The notes beneath the pieces are model-generated. The model was not told the origin of the DNA. It did no database searches and saw only the letters and a program-made list of their open reading frames with translations. The position numbers and the translations under genes are program-made. Below are positions 1-12,301 of a stretch of DNA of 64,000 bases, piece by piece. Numbering within the stretch: position 1 is the first letter of the stretch; each line of letters opens with the position of its first letter. The stretch covers positions 934,106 through 998,105 of the forward strand of contig MU001683.1 in assembly GCA_010093515.1 (NCBI GenBank), in the 5' to 3' direction. This stretch comes from Lineolata rhizophorae (Eukaryota; Ascomycota; Dothideomycetes; Lineolatales; Lineolataceae).

Positions 1-3000
1 GGTCCCTCCCCTTGAATTTGACTTTGTATGTGTTTGAAGAGACAGAAACTTGGAAGACCTAGGCCAGGTTTGGTCTCACATTGAAGCTTGTTTGGACGTT
101 TCCACCTCATCGTGCGGAACGTCAATTACTGATACCTCCACGATAGAGTGACGAGGTCAGTAGGTTTTTCTGTTAATTTTTATGGGTCTTACATCCATTA
201 CGAGGTACCCTAGAACCAAAATCCGCCTTAAAACGGCCTTCGTTTGCGGTCATTATTCCCGTCATTTCAGGCAATATTTTCGAATTTCGTTTTATCATTT
301 CTTCTCAATAATGAACAAACATGTCATGATCATCCTTCTGGCCAATCGTGATTCGTCGCTCGCCTTTTTTATCGGGGATTTTCTAATCCCTGGCCGGTGG
401 GGTGATCCATGCCTTGTGTCCCTTACAGCTAGGAGCTGATTCTGAGAAAACAGGCAAGGGAGCAAGCAAGTAAGCAGGCAGACAGGCAAGCAACCATGTC
501 ACTGTAAGGCACACGTAGCCTGGACGGCACTTAACGGACCAGGCCTGTATGTAGCTCACCAGGGGCCCGGCCACGTGAGCGCGTACCTCGGAAGCGAGTG
601 GAAGGGATGGAGACAACCCCGAAGTCTTTTACAATCTTCTCATCAGCGGCTGGCCATGCTGGTGGTGCTCAACAACATACGTAGTACGTGGAGGATTCTC
701 ATTGCGTATCCATGTACAGTTTTCCATGATTGGGAAACAACGTTTCGACTATGAATGCAACGCACTGCTAATGCCCAGGATTTCGCGCTCGCATTTTCGC
801 ATTTGCACAGGCCATCCGAGAGCCTTGCAGCGGCGCTCAACCCAAGGCGCCGGGCTCGCTGCATGCTGTCCAGCTGACGCGTTTGCTTTTGCAAACCTAC
901 CTACGACGTCCGGCGATTCTCTTTCACCCGGCAGCGGCTCGCTGCTGCTGCTGCCGCTGCCACAATCCGCTAGATTGGAAGCATGATGGAATGACGGATG
1001 AGGCGCTATTGCGCGCGGCATGCTTGCTGCAGCTGTTCGGACCGTCTTGATGCACGATGCAACTAGGGAAAGCGAAGACAGACTATACTAATGGTGAGAG
1101 TATCTAGATTGTAGGAGCATGGGAGGCCGCCCGCGCAAGAGACTGGTCACACTGAACTGAAGCACGCCGATCGGGGAAAGCACATACGGACTTCTTCCAC
1201 CAAAAAATTTTTATCTGTGCATTTGCTCTGTGATCACAGGTTTATTATACAACTGCCACGCGGCATCGAGCGTCCCGCCCGTGTGAGGGCGAAGAACGTA
1301 ATATCGGCTCGGTGGCGGTCTGTTTGAAGTCAATGAGTCCCCCTAGTAGAGGTATACAGGAGGACTAATTGGTATAACACGGAGTCTTCCCATTCACCGA
1401 CCGCACATCCACCAGCGCACCAGCTGGACCGTGAAGAAATACCGCATTCGAGCCTGCTGTTGGCGACAATTGCCTCCTCTCCGTGGTCCTGTGCTCACTG
1501 GGACGAGTGAATCGAGACCGCGTCCGCTTGACGCGTTGCTCGGACGCGTCCTTCAGGCCCATCATCCTGTGGGCACATCGCGGTCGGACTGCACGTCGCC
1601 CCGTGCAAAGCACGACGGGACTCTTCCCCCCGGCCGTGCTCGATACCGCAGGAACGGGACGCGTCTCGATTTGTGTGAGGCATGGGGAGGATCGCAAGGC
1701 GGTCTGGCCATGTGATGGCGGCTGGGGCAGGAACGTCACCACTCGCTCTTTTCTCGGGGTTTTCCATATTGTCGCAATATCGTGGCGCGCCCCGAAGGAG
1801 AAAAGTCCGCTGGCAGAGATGTTTTACCTAAGACGTAAGGTGTATTTGGTGCAGGCTACCCGAAAGGCGGGCGTGAGTGAGAAGGGGCAGATCCCTTGGT
1901 GGTTGCTGGCATTCAAATGCCGACGTGTACTATTGTATCATTTTTGCAGACGATGGCACCGGCAAAGCTTGCAATTTCCACACGCTGCAATGCGGGCGCA
2001 ACTACTGAGCACCAGCAGGCTGAATAAAGGCCAATGCCGCATCTCAGCGAACGAAACATGCACGGCGTTCGGGGTCGCTGCGGGCAGCTGGTCAGCCCCC
2101 GAGAGAGCGAACCGGGCACGCGTACCAGGTATCCGGTTGCTAGGTTGACTCCAACAGACGTCCAACATTGGTTGGGGAGAACTTCGCGAAGCAATCTTCC
2201 GACACGCAACGGAAAAGGAGAACAGGGGCGCCCAAAATCTCAGACGAAAATTGAAAATTTGCGACGGGCGAGGCGCCATTGGACAGCGGAGTAAGATTGG
2301 TGCGGGAGTTTGGGCGATGTCGAGGTTCGATGCACCGTCTGATCGGATCGACGCGGGCACTGGGGGGCAGGGGGAAATTTGCCGCCCATTCTCGAAACCT
2401 GCCTGATTCGGAACTAGGACCGAGGCCACTCCCAACCTATCGCGTCCACTAACAAGTGAAATGAAGACACGACCGATGATGCGTCTGTCTTCTCGCCCAG
2501 GCAAGCAATTGAGCACAATGCGTTCTTCTTTCACTCGATTTCCACTACTCTCACTGCTCGGTCCTGCGATCGATCGGAAAATATTCGCTCTGTGGTCTGT
2601 TCATCGAGTCAGCTCATTTCTTAGACTCAAGGTTTTTGTTCACTCGCCGCATCCTTGTCCAGTGCAGCGCTAGCCTCGAGACAAAAACACCCCTCTGGAT
2701 TCGTGCCAGAAGAGCTAGCGCGCCGTATACGCTCATACGTGGTCGACGAGGTCTGGACGGGAAGCGGCCGCGGCCGCGCGCACTCTGTCGTACGTCCCAG
2801 AAGGCATCGCATGTCGTCGTATCCCTGGTGGAACTGAGCGGCTTTTGCCTAGATCTAGGGATCGCGCACTCAATTTATGAGCGAGGGGAGAGGGCGCGCG
2901 CCGGAGGACGTTCGATCTTCAGCCCGGTGGAATGCTGTGTCACGAGGGTGGCGCGATCGGCGTCGTGCCGGTCGTCTTTGACAGGTCCCGCTGGATCGAG

Positions 3001-6000
3001 CCTCTGTGTGGTCAACCGGTGCGTTTGACACTTTGCGCTGAAGCAGCTAGTCCTACGCTCGCGCCCAGATCTTTGTGGCACGGGTTAGACGGGTGATAAT
3101 TGGGGCTATGGCTGTGTGACTAAACTTGAGGGGACACGTGGGGGGAAGGTGGTATAACGGCGCTGCGTCAATGGCGGAGACACTTTGGTTTCTGTCGCGC
3201 AACTGAGTCCTCTGAATGATTTGCAGTTGCAGTCGTTTACGATTAGAGATCACGGCGACGCCGACACTCAAGCAGCAGCGGGAATCACTCGTTGCACTGG
3301 CTCTCCTGGCCGTGCATTGCGCAAGCATATCGACTCGCGGGTTCCATATTACGAAGCTAGAAGTCCGGGCAAAAGACTGGACCGGTTTGAATCACGCATG
3401 TGAACATTTAGTTGCTGTTCACACTGAACCACTTACGCCCTAACACTAGGTTCCCCTGTCGCCGCAGACGGTCCGTTCTCCGCCGTCTGCCTGATCCTCC
3501 GCATGCAAGTCGCCTCTCTGAGGCACGAGTAAGGCACCGGCGACGGACCGCATCGACGGCTGAACGCTGCCATCGGCAGGGTAAGCAGCCGGAAGATCAA
3601 CCGCTTGTGGGGGAAAGTATATACGAACGGCACGTTGTGAGACAATCATCTTAGAGGGTTGGATCCTCTGACATCAGCGCTTTTTTTTTGCCGTTCCCAC
3701 CGTTGCAGCTCGCACGCGGGGGGCCTCTCGTGGGATCTCACATGCCGAATCATGTTCTTCCCCGCCACGTGCTATCTGCAAATCGATTGCCATGTATATG
3801 ATCTTAGGGATCCGGTCCGATAGCGTACGTTATACGCTGTTGGGGAGGTCGTCAATTGACTCTGCCTTCGTTGAGCGGAGTGATCCGGAGCTGTATGTCT
3901 TAAAAGCCCCATCACACTGAACGTCGGCCATGGCGACGCAGGGTCTCAGTAAAAAAGACGCAATGACTAGCAAGCACACAAACAGAGAGACAAAGGGATA
4001 CAGGGCGCATGAAGGCGGTACGGGCAGGTAGCGTTCGCCCCGCAGCCTGGTCAACGTCTCATCTGTTGGCACCAACTTTCTTTGGTGTAGCATCGCGGCA
4101 ACCTCAACTGTCGACTTGATAGCGGCATTCTAGGGAGAACCTTCGCTAGCAAGGGGGCAGATAGACGCCGCAGAGGACTCAAGTCTGCAAAAGGTCCAAT
4201 AGGCGGCCTTCACCGCCTCCTCCGCATCCTAGACGGCAGGTTCCATGGCATTGCTGCGGGCCTGTACCACCAACACATCACATGGGGAAACACACAGATC
4301 ACGTGCGGTCCGTCACCAACCTCAGTCCTCGTCCTTCCCGCACGGGCACCACGGAGGGTTGCATGGAAGAGGACGAGAGGGGACGAACGCAGCCGACCGT
4401 CGGGACGGTAGGGCTCCCACGCAGCACTCGGGCGTGCCTGGTTGGACCGCGCCGCGTCGATCCAATGGGCCGCAGCACAGCTCTTGTGCCCGGTCCAGAG
4501 AGCATTCGCCGCTCCAAGAGAACCAGAGGCGGGCAGCCGTCGCCCGCTGAGTGGAGGAGAGCGCCGGCTACCTGGGTGCCTGCCTGCATCCGCTGCGTGA
4601 CATGCCGCCGCGGCTTGCTGCTACCGTTGCTAACCATCGTTACCGCTGCCGCCGCCGCGGCCGGTGCTCCGCGCTGGTAGGTGAACAGCTCATCGTGCGC
4701 AGATTGGCGACGAGAACCCGCAGCAGGCCCACCACGCAGCGGCCGCGGCCCGCCGCATGCGGCGGCAAAAGGCGAGAGGAAGAATGGGGAGGAGATCGCA
4801 TGCGGGGCGCCGCGGCCCGCGGCGGCCAAGGTCGTCCATCATCGTCATCATCTCTTTGGATGTGGTTCGCCCCATCGTCGTGCGTCTTCTCCATATTATT
4901 TTTTTTCCCACGAAGTCGTGCCATCCCGGGAGCGGCTGGATGCGTTGCTCATGTCTTTGTGCCTCCGGACCGCCACTCTCGTACGTCCCGTGGTCCGTTC
5001 GTGCAGCGAGGACTCGGTGAGCTTCCCGGCCCTCCTTGTTGCTGCTTGCTGATGCTGCTGCCGTTGCCCTGCTTGCTTGCTAGCTTGCTAGCTTGTCTCC
5101 TTCGGGTTGTTTGGGTTGCTGGCTGCAGGACAGCACCCTCTTCCGCTGCGTCCCTTCGGCGCCGCGCCTCCCTTCGCCGCCCACGCTTCGGCGGCCCGAA
5201 CCCCGGCCGTCGGCGGGACCACCGCGCCGTGCTGCGCTGGGCCGACGTGGTGCGCGGATGAAGCATTTGCCACGTAAGAAGTGCTCGGAACGCCTGAAAG
5301 GTTCGCCGAATATGACCAAGGGAAGGGCGGAAGGGGAACGCGAGTCGTAGGTGAGCTCGACCGGAGGGGCAATGCGCGGTTGATCTACAAGCCCGGCCAG
5401 CGGGAAAGCAATTGCGTCGAACTTACAGGCATTATTAATTGAGATTGCGTTTCTTTTGGAGAGACACCGCTCCTGGGAGCCTCCAACCGACCTACCACTT
5501 TCCTTTGGCCACCTCTGAGTGAGATGGCGGCCTCAGGCCGTGTGCGTTTCTTTCTTCCGACTCCTCCGCCCGTCTACCTTTGGGGGCAGCAAGGCCGAGC
5601 GTCGCTACACAGAGCCGCCCGGGAGCCAGCAGCTGGGCCGCGATGCACCGCCGCACTGTCACTAGCACGCCCTGGAACGCTCCGCCCTGCGCCCCTGGCG
5701 CCTCGTGCGGCGGGACCAGCCTCGATCTGCCAATGAGGCGGCTGCGCTCCGTGCACGAGAAGATGAAGCAGCGGCGAGGGAACCACGCGTGTTCGACGTC
5801 TGCCCCAGTGGCCGCGCGACTCTCCTCTCAGACCCCAAAAAGCGGCGACGGAACGAGGGCTGGGCGGAGGGCTGTGGCCATTGGGCCGGGAAGATCGATC
5901 CTGCTGCTCACCTGCGCGCTGCTGTCCCAGGGTTACGCGCATATGCCATGCCCTCCGTCATGCAGCGCGAGGGAGAAGAGAAGAAGAAAAATATTTATAT

Positions 6001-7365
6001 CGATCCGGGGCTGTGGGGGACGGAGGTAACTGGCGGAGACGGAGGAGCTCAGAGGAGCCTCGGTATACGGGTCGACGTCGAGGATTTTAAATCGCCTTCA
6101 AATCGCGCTCTGGACCGCTTCCCATTCGCTCCCGCGCTGCCACCCCCCGCCGGGATCCAACAGTCAAGGCCAATTTGACTTTCCACGGAGCAGTCGCAGC
6201 CGGATCGTCGTTCACTCGTTGGTGGACTCGAGAAAAGGACTCGATCAGGTCCGGCCGGCCGCGCGCGCGGTGGATGCACCGCTCCAATCGGAATTAATAT
6301 CGTCGGTCGACGCAGACCAAACCACCAACAACTGCTCATTCCGCATCGGGGACAGAGGCGGGAGAGGGTCTCGCGGCCGGGCTGGTACGTACTGCGTAAG
6401 CGTTCAGGCCTTTCTCCAAACCCACGCACGCACTCGCGCGCGCTGGGGCTTCTCCATCGCGTGTCTCACGTTTCGTTGTGTGTGCCCTCCCCCGCCGCCA
6501 CGCTTCAGGGGGTGAACCCCCCTCGAGAATGCCGTCAGCACTAAACATTAATGCCGCCTGGGTTAACGGTACGATCAGTTAGGCTTTCGGTACTTTCGAG
6601 ATCCCCTGCACCGTGCTCCCGTCACTTGTGCATAGCCGGGCGCGACTACATACAACGTACCTTTCTTTATAAAGCTCAATCCAACACGTCCGTTCTGCCT
6701 CCCCGGCCACGCGCTAAGTCTCACGTCCTGTCACGTTTGGCTTCTTGTTTAGCGTCGAGCTCGCCGTTTCGACGTTTGCGCCGCCGCTAGAGCTCCTTCC
6801 ATCACCCTCGAGCTGCCCAAGTTCCTGTGCTCGTCGCCTGCCCTCACGCTTATGTGGACCCACCGCAGCAGTCACGCCCAGGCAAGCGAATGATCGCTGG
6901 CCAGGACTCAATTCAACGACGAGAGCATCCGTGGGCTGCGGCGCACCGATTGGGCAAGGGCCAGGTTTAAATCCACCGGGGTCCCTCGCTTGAAACGTGA
7001 ACAAGCGCTCGTGGACTGCCCGCCTTGTGCCAAAAAACAACGCCCTGTTTAAGTGGGGACAAAAGAGTACTTGAACTGTTCACCCTCGTTCCCGGACGAA
7101 CCACAGCCGAGAATCGACGCAGTTGAGCTCCGCTTCTTCTTCCGATTTGCATTTCCATTACTATCACCCGTTCCTATCATTGTCAGCCCCCAACCTCGCC
7201 CGTGGTTGGTCCTCTCTACTCTGATCGACTCCGCTCCAAGGGCACAGTCTTGGAAAAAGAAGACCCAGTAGGGTTGGCCAAACAAGGCGCACGGCAGGAT
7301 CTCCCCTCCCACGGCCCGCCCCGCACTTTGGATATTCGTCAATTCAAAAGGAGACCCGGCCCGCC
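1..7365. other. Long gene-poor left region
   Basis: No reading frame here looks like a real protein. The longest frames (about 220-236 residues, near 1483-2148 and 4551-5261) are rich in Arg, Pro and Ser, as expected of chance frames in GC-rich DNA, and match no family I know. About 4200-6500 is clearly GC-rich, with short CTTGCTTGCTAG-type repeats near 5070-5095. The last few hundred bases before 7366 are pyrimidine-rich and are probably the promoter and leader of the DUF1349 gene. A non-coding RNA or a gene of tiny exons cannot be excluded. Confidence 0.5.
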
Positions 7366-8385
7366 ATGCCTCCCACCAGCTCGTGCTTCACCCCGCTCAA
7401 CGTGCCTCCGTCCGAGATGCCCGAGTGGATGGACTCGTTCACGCTCTCGGCGCCGCCCAACACGGATCTCTGGCGCAAGCCGCCAGCCCGCGATACCTCG
7501 ACGGCGCCCATCCTGTACACAGCGCTGCGCAACCCCTTTGTCTCGGCCGAGGTCACCGTCTCGGCTGACTGGGAGCTCGAATGGGACCAGGGTGGGCTCG
7601 TCATCTTCGCGGGCGCGCCGCCTGGCCGGTCGACGGGCTCGAACCAGGACGGGCCGCCGGCGCGGTCGGCGACAGCGCCAGGTGCCGGCAACATCCCCGG
7701 GAGCGGCGATGGGAACGGGCGCGCAGTAGCTCGGGAGGGGCCCGAGCGAACCGCAGGAGGCGGAGAGCGTGAAGGAAGCGGACAAAGCGTTCAGAGCTCT
7801 CTCGAGGAGCTGCTGGGCCAACGGGAGCAGGACGCCGGGCAGCAGCAGCAGCAGCAGCAGCCTCCTCCTCCCTACTCGCCTCCTGCGCCCGCCTCTAAGT
7901 GGGTCAAGGTCGGCCTCGAGTTCTGCAACAACGCCTGCAACGCGACGTCGGTGTGCGCGACGGCAGACGGGGCCGACTGGTCGTCGTCGGCGCTGCCGGC
8001 CTCGCACGCGCGCGCGCGCCGCGCCGACCTGCGCCTCAAGCTCGAGCGCATCGGCTACGCGCTCTGGGTGTGGTACGAGGACGTGGAGATGGCGGCCGGG
8101 GCCACGTCGGCGGCCATGGGCACCGCAGGAGGGGGAGGAGGAGGTGGAGGCGGCGGCGTCGTGTCGGTGAGCGCCGGCGGCACCGCCCACGCGTGGAAGA
8201 AGCTGCGCGAGGTGACGTGGTTCTTTTGGGGGGTCGAGGACAAGGCGGTGCGCGTGGGTGTGTATGCCAGTCGGCCGGCAAATATCGGCCCTACGGCGTA
8301 TAGAGAGAGGGGCGTGGGACGCGGCGCGCCGAGCGTCACGCAGAGGAACTTGAGGGTCGAGTTTGAAGGGCTTGAGATTTTCTAA
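7366..8385 (+). CDS. DUF1349 family protein (concanavalin A-like lectin/glucanase fold)
   Basis: Single-exon gene of 339 residues. Both ends resemble the DUF1349 family: a small beta-sandwich protein of the concanavalin-like fold, usually about 200 residues and of uncertain biochemical role. The N-terminal part (about residues 1-87, with WELEWDQGGLVIFAG) and the C-terminal part (about 180-339, with WVKVGLEF, LRLKLERIGYALWVWYED and VTWFFWGVEDKAVRVGVYASRP) are family-like. Between them lies an insert of about 90 residues rich in Gly, Ala, Arg and Gln, with a seven-glutamine tract and a Pro-rich stretch. A second run of glycines follows near residue 258. There is no signal peptide or membrane segment, so it is probably cytosolic. 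The start sits in a good CGCCATG context. Domain identity is fairly sure; function is unknown. Confidence 0.8.
   Translation: MPPTSSCFTPLNVPPSEMPEWMDSFTLSAPPNTDLWRKPPARDTSTAPILYTALRNPFVSAEVTVSADWELEWDQGGLVIFAGAPPGRSTGSNQDGPPARSATAPGAGNIPGSGDGNGRAVAREGPERTAGGGEREGSGQSVQSSLEELLGQREQDAGQQQQQQQPPPPYSPPAPASKWVKVGLEFCNNACNATSVCATADGADWSSSALPASHARARRADLRLKLERIGYALWVWYEDVEMAAGATSAAMGTAGGGGGGGGGGVVSVSAGGTAHAWKKLREVTWFFWGVEDKAVRVGVYASRPANIGPTAYRERGVGRGAPSVTQRNLRVEFEGLEIF
7840..7860 (+). repeat. (CAG)7 codon repeat encoding polyglutamine
   Basis: Seven uninterrupted CAG codons lie inside the low-complexity insert of the DUF1349 gene, followed by a CCT proline stretch. Such tracts often vary in length between isolates. 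Confidence 0.9.
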
Positions 8386-9661
8386 GGGCGGGAAGGGAGG
8401 AAAGAGGAGGGTAGGGGGGTTAGTAGGGGAAGGGCATGTGGATGCATTTTCGAAGGCGTGTGGTACGCGGCGAACCCTTATTTCCGTCGGAGCAATCGTG
8501 ACGATTTTCGTTTCGTTGAAGTTTCTTGCCTCTCTATCCGAGACCTTCCCTTTTCCTACTTTTCTATTGCTCATGAGAGATGACATCGACGAGTTTATGG
8601 CCCTTTCCATTGCAACCCTCTCAAATGCCACGTGACAAAAATCTCAAGGCAGGCGGACTCTGGGCTATATTTCGAAAGGTTTTCCGTTTTATTAATTTTT
8701 CGGGGGCGTACGCTCTTCACAGGTGACTAAAGAATTTTTTCTGTCTTGCCTTCCATAGACGTGGCGCGTCGGGGGCTTTCCAAATACCTTTTATGAAATA
8801 CATCTCCTTTGGAACACAGGAAAACAAGGTGCCTTTTCTTTTTCTTTTTCTTTTTCTTTTCCTTTTCACATGAACCTTTTTCTTCTTTGGTCACGTATAC
8901 GGAGATATCTCTATTTCCAGTTAGGGACTTTTCGTGTGGCGGGCAGGTGGCTGAGGCAAGAATCACCATAGTAATTTGACACAGCCGAGGTGTTACGCCA
9001 ACGGTCCTTGCGACCGGAAGGATTCATCGGTGATCCGCTAATGATTCACCAGGAACCGCGCCTTCGCTAAATAGAAATAGCCGTGGGCAAAGCAATCAAA
9101 CCAACCATCAGACTTTTGAAGGGCATTTGAGCGTGAGTCGAAGATGGCATCGTGGAGAACAAGTTACAGCCTGGAGGCATTCACAATCATGATGCTTTGC
9201 TCTTTTGTAACAGCCAGTTTGCCCTTTCCGTGCTACGCTAACATGCCAGGACGACGAATCACAGTAAATGCTACGCACCTGTCGGTTCTGTGTGACAAAC
9301 AAGTCACACAAACAACTAACCTTCGAGGGGTTTCACAGGCTCCTGCTGGCTGTTCTGCTGTTTGGCATCATTATTCACAGCTCCCAAACAGTAACTTCCA
9401 CCATCGACGAAGTCGGCATTTCTGACGATAAATAAATTCGCAAACCGACTATCGAGCATGTCTCTACACCGACAAAGAACCTCGACCTTGAGCGCGCACG
9501 ACGAGCAACTAGGCGTCCCTCTTCTATCGAATATAAGGGCAGAAAGGCGAATTATAAAGTCGACAGAACACGATAAGAAAAACACCTGCGACTAGCTTTT
9601 CACATCTGTTTTCGCGCCTTACCATCCTGACATAGTCGTATACGCGCGTGCTAGGACAACG
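8386..9661. other. Intergenic, no gene seen
   Basis: No supported gene lies between the DUF1349 gene and the GPI-protein gene. The stretch holds a pyrimidine microsatellite at about 8832-8867 and AT-richer sequence around 8680-8760 that probably contains the 3' end of the upstream transcript. The final part is the likely promoter of the gene starting at 9662. Confidence 0.6.
8832..8867. repeat. CTTTTT-type pyrimidine microsatellite
   Basis: An imperfect run of C followed by four or five T, repeated six times or so. It is a simple repeat with no coding meaning. Confidence 0.85.
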
Positions 9662-11114
9662 ATGAAGGCCGCACCCGGCCTGGGCACCGGAACCCTGCTT
9701 CTCCTCGTGGAGGCTCTGTCCGGCCTGCCGGTCCTCAGCCGCGCCGCGTCCACGACTTCTACTTCTCACAGCCGTGGTCCCAACGACATTGCGACGCTCG
9801 TCTCCGGCAGCATCAGCGACCCGGTAGCGGCAAGCCTCCAACCGAACACCTTCCTCGCCCCGGCCCGCGCGGCGTACCACCCCTTCGCCCGCGCGCATCG
9901 GCACAACGTCCTCCGGGACCGGACGGCCGAGGATTTGCCCGACTTCACCGGTCTGCGGCAGTGCTTCGCGAGCCAGGCGTGCCGGGACGAGTACGGCGTG
10001 CTGCAGCGGTGCTTTGACCAGGAAGGCCCGATTGAGGATCCGAATGGCGGGACGGAACAAGATGTGAGGTTCAGGACGTGCGTGTGCGAGGATTTCCGGG
10101 TGAATAGCAAGTAAGTTAGGTTCGAGTTGTTGCCGGAGTCGATGTTGATGTGGAGTGAGAATGATGAGGGTGGAGGCTTGGAATTGGATTGATCGTGCTA
10201 ATCGTCGTCATCTGTCTCCGATGAGCAGGAATTCATTTGCCAAGTGCGTGGGGTGCTTTGGATTGATGCCGGGCGTCGACGAGCGCGTCATCAACTACAT
10301 GACGACGATGCTGCTGGGATTTTGCACTGTCGAAGGTACGTCTACGGGCAACTGAAATCCAATGGAACAATGACCCCCCTCTTATCACAAAAGCATCATA
10401 ACACCATCACCACATCCCCTTCACCATCACATTACCAACGCCAAAACATCAAACCTGGGTATACACCCACCCACACACATTACTAACTCACCTCTTCCTC
10501 AACCCTCTACAGACCCAAACGCCTACCTCTTCATCACCTCCGCCCTCAACGCAACCCTCCACCTCGACCCGCTCGCCTTCTCCCCCTCGGCAAACTCCAA
10601 CCCCCCACTCACCGGCCCCATCACCTCGCTGGCCGGCAACGCCGCCCTGCGCGCCGCCTTCACGGCCGACCCGCTCGCCAACCTGCCCGCGACCTGGTCC
10701 TCCGGCTTCGAGTCGGTGCTGCCGACGCCGCGGCTATGGCCGCTGCCGCCGCCGCCGCCGGCAGCGTCCACGGGCGAGGCGCCTCCTCCGCCGGAGGCTA
10801 CGACGGGAGCGCCGCAGCAGGGCGAAAGCAGCGAGCCGACGGCGACGGGGACGGGAGCAGCGAGCAGCGGCACGGCTGCGGGCGAGGGCGAGGGCATCGT
10901 AGTGCAGCCTGTCAACGTGACGGGGGCGCGCGGCGGCCAGTATCCGCAGCTGCAGCCGCAGCAGCAGCACGAGGAAGGCGAGGGCGACGGGGCGGCGGGC
11001 TCGGGGAGGCCGACGTTCACGAGCGGCATCGCGGAGGTGGGCGGCGGGGCGTCATTGGTCGGCGTGGTCGGAGTGTTGGTCGGGATGGGGATCGCGGCGG
11101 TTCTGAGGGTTTAG
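9662..11114 (+). CDS. Secreted GPI-anchored protein with eight cysteines (CFEM-like spacing)
   Basis: Three exons: 9662-10110, 10229-10335 and 10513-11114, giving 385 residues. The donors are GTAAGT and GTACGT, the acceptors are CAG, and the phases agree. Residues about 1-28 form a signal peptide (hydrophobic TLLLLVEALSGLPVLS). The folded part holds eight Cys in the order C-x5-C, C, CxC, CxxC, C; the CxC followed by CxxC recalls fungal CFEM domains, but the distances do not fit the canonical CFEM pattern. A long Pro/Thr/Glu/Gly-rich stalk follows, then a hydrophobic tail (VGVVGVLVGMGIAAVL) typical of a GPI-attachment signal. It probably sits at the plasma membrane or cell wall. CFEM proteins act in haem uptake and host interaction, but that role cannot be assigned here. 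Confidence 0.8.
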
Positions 11115-11173
11115 ATTGGAAGTTGACGGGAGGAGGGCAGGGGAGGTCGGAGAGGTGTAGAGATGGCGGAGGG

Positions 11174-11175
<2 letters not shown>

Positions 11176-11236
<61 letters not shown>
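11176..11236 (+). repeat. 61-nt uninterrupted poly-G tract
   Basis: Sixty-one consecutive G residues lie 62 nt past the stop codon of the GPI-protein gene, probably within its 3' untranslated region or terminator. On the other strand this is poly-C. Such a run can form stacked G-quadruplexes. The flanks are ordinary unique sequence. It is far longer than any other homopolymer in the window and its exact length may be a sequencing or assembly product. Confidence 0.9.
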
Positions 11237-11237
<1 letters not shown>

Positions 11238-12296
11238 GGTGAAGAGCGGAAGGGCGAAGAGTGGAAGTTGGGGGTTGTTAGTGGGGTAAGTGAATGAGTG
11301 AGGGAGTCAGTGAGTGCCAGGGCGGTTGGGTGAGCGTTCACGAGCGAGAGACCTGCAGGCGGGTCGGCGGCAAAGAATGTAACTCAGGACGGAAGGAGCG
11401 AGTGGGTCAGTCTGGGCGCTAGGCGTAAGGCAACGGCGTTGGGTCTGCCATTGGCCGGAGGGAGTTGATGTTGGCAGTGGAGCCTTGCTGTTGGGAGTAT
11501 TTAGCAGATTTGTCGAGGTGTTGGAACGCGTATTTCGAGAGTCAATTTGAGGGTTCCAGGGTGCATGAACACGCTCCTTTGGCCTAGCTTGGCTGAGTGG
11601 TGGGTTTGAATGCGGCGAGCGAGCGAGAGTGCGCAGTGACAGGTCTGGTTGCTGTAGGGCTAGCGGGCTGCACGATGAGGCCGGATCGACGGTGCATAGT
11701 GCTCGGCTCCAGGCGGCCGGGACTGCGGCAGACGGGGACGGTGGGTCCGTGGGGCAACGGTTGGGCCCGGCATGTGTTCGTGGCCGAGGCCGGGACGCGA
11801 GTCCGAAGCGGCGTCTGTGTTGTTGGTTGGGATTTCCAACAGACGGACGCTGGCGCGGAGCCGGCGAGGCGCGAGTGGAGGAGGACGGGCCGCTCCCGGG
11901 GGCCGCAGCGAAACACGTGCGCACAGCGCCTCGTGCTCTCCACTTTTCGCAAAGCAGACAGCGGCAGTTGGGAGTTGGAAATGGGATTTGAGTTTCAGCG
12001 GAGGCCGGGCCAAGAGGCAATGGCCGCTTTTGAAGCTGTTGCGGGCCGCCGGACGGGCTGACGCGCAGGAGCAGGCGTGGCATTACGAAAGCGGGTCGAG
12101 GCCGATTACGAAGCCTCGCGGGGGTGGACGGCGGAGGGCCTGGCTGAATCAGCCGGGAACCGCTCGCTCTGCGTGCGCGGGGCGCGAGAGCGTCTCCTGC
12201 GCCGGCATGAGGGCTCCGCGTGTTCGCGGCGACGGGCCCCGAAGCGGAAATTGGTGATGGGCCCGGCGGCGCCACCGTCGGACGGGAGTCGTACGA

Positions 12297-12301
12297 CCAA
12301 T
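12297..12301 (+). promoter_or_regulatory. CCAAT box upstream of ERG1
   Basis: A CCAAT pentamer in the context CGACCAATCGG lies about 264 nt before the ERG1 start. The fungal CCAAT-binding complex is known to regulate sterol genes. One pentamer is weak evidence on its own. Confidence 0.35.

Noticed and set aside
4551-5261. 236-residue plus-strand frame
   Set aside because: Composition is Arg/Ser/Leu-biased, overlapping frames exist in other phases, and no domain is visible.
7339-8631. 430-residue open frame on the minus strand
   Set aside because: Antisense to the DUF1349 gene, with Arg/His/Pro bias and runs of Leu from the codon repeats on the other strand.
9662-11114. Calling the GPI protein a true CFEM protein
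   Set aside because: Eight Cys and CxC are present but spacing departs from the CFEM pattern, so only CFEM-like is stated.
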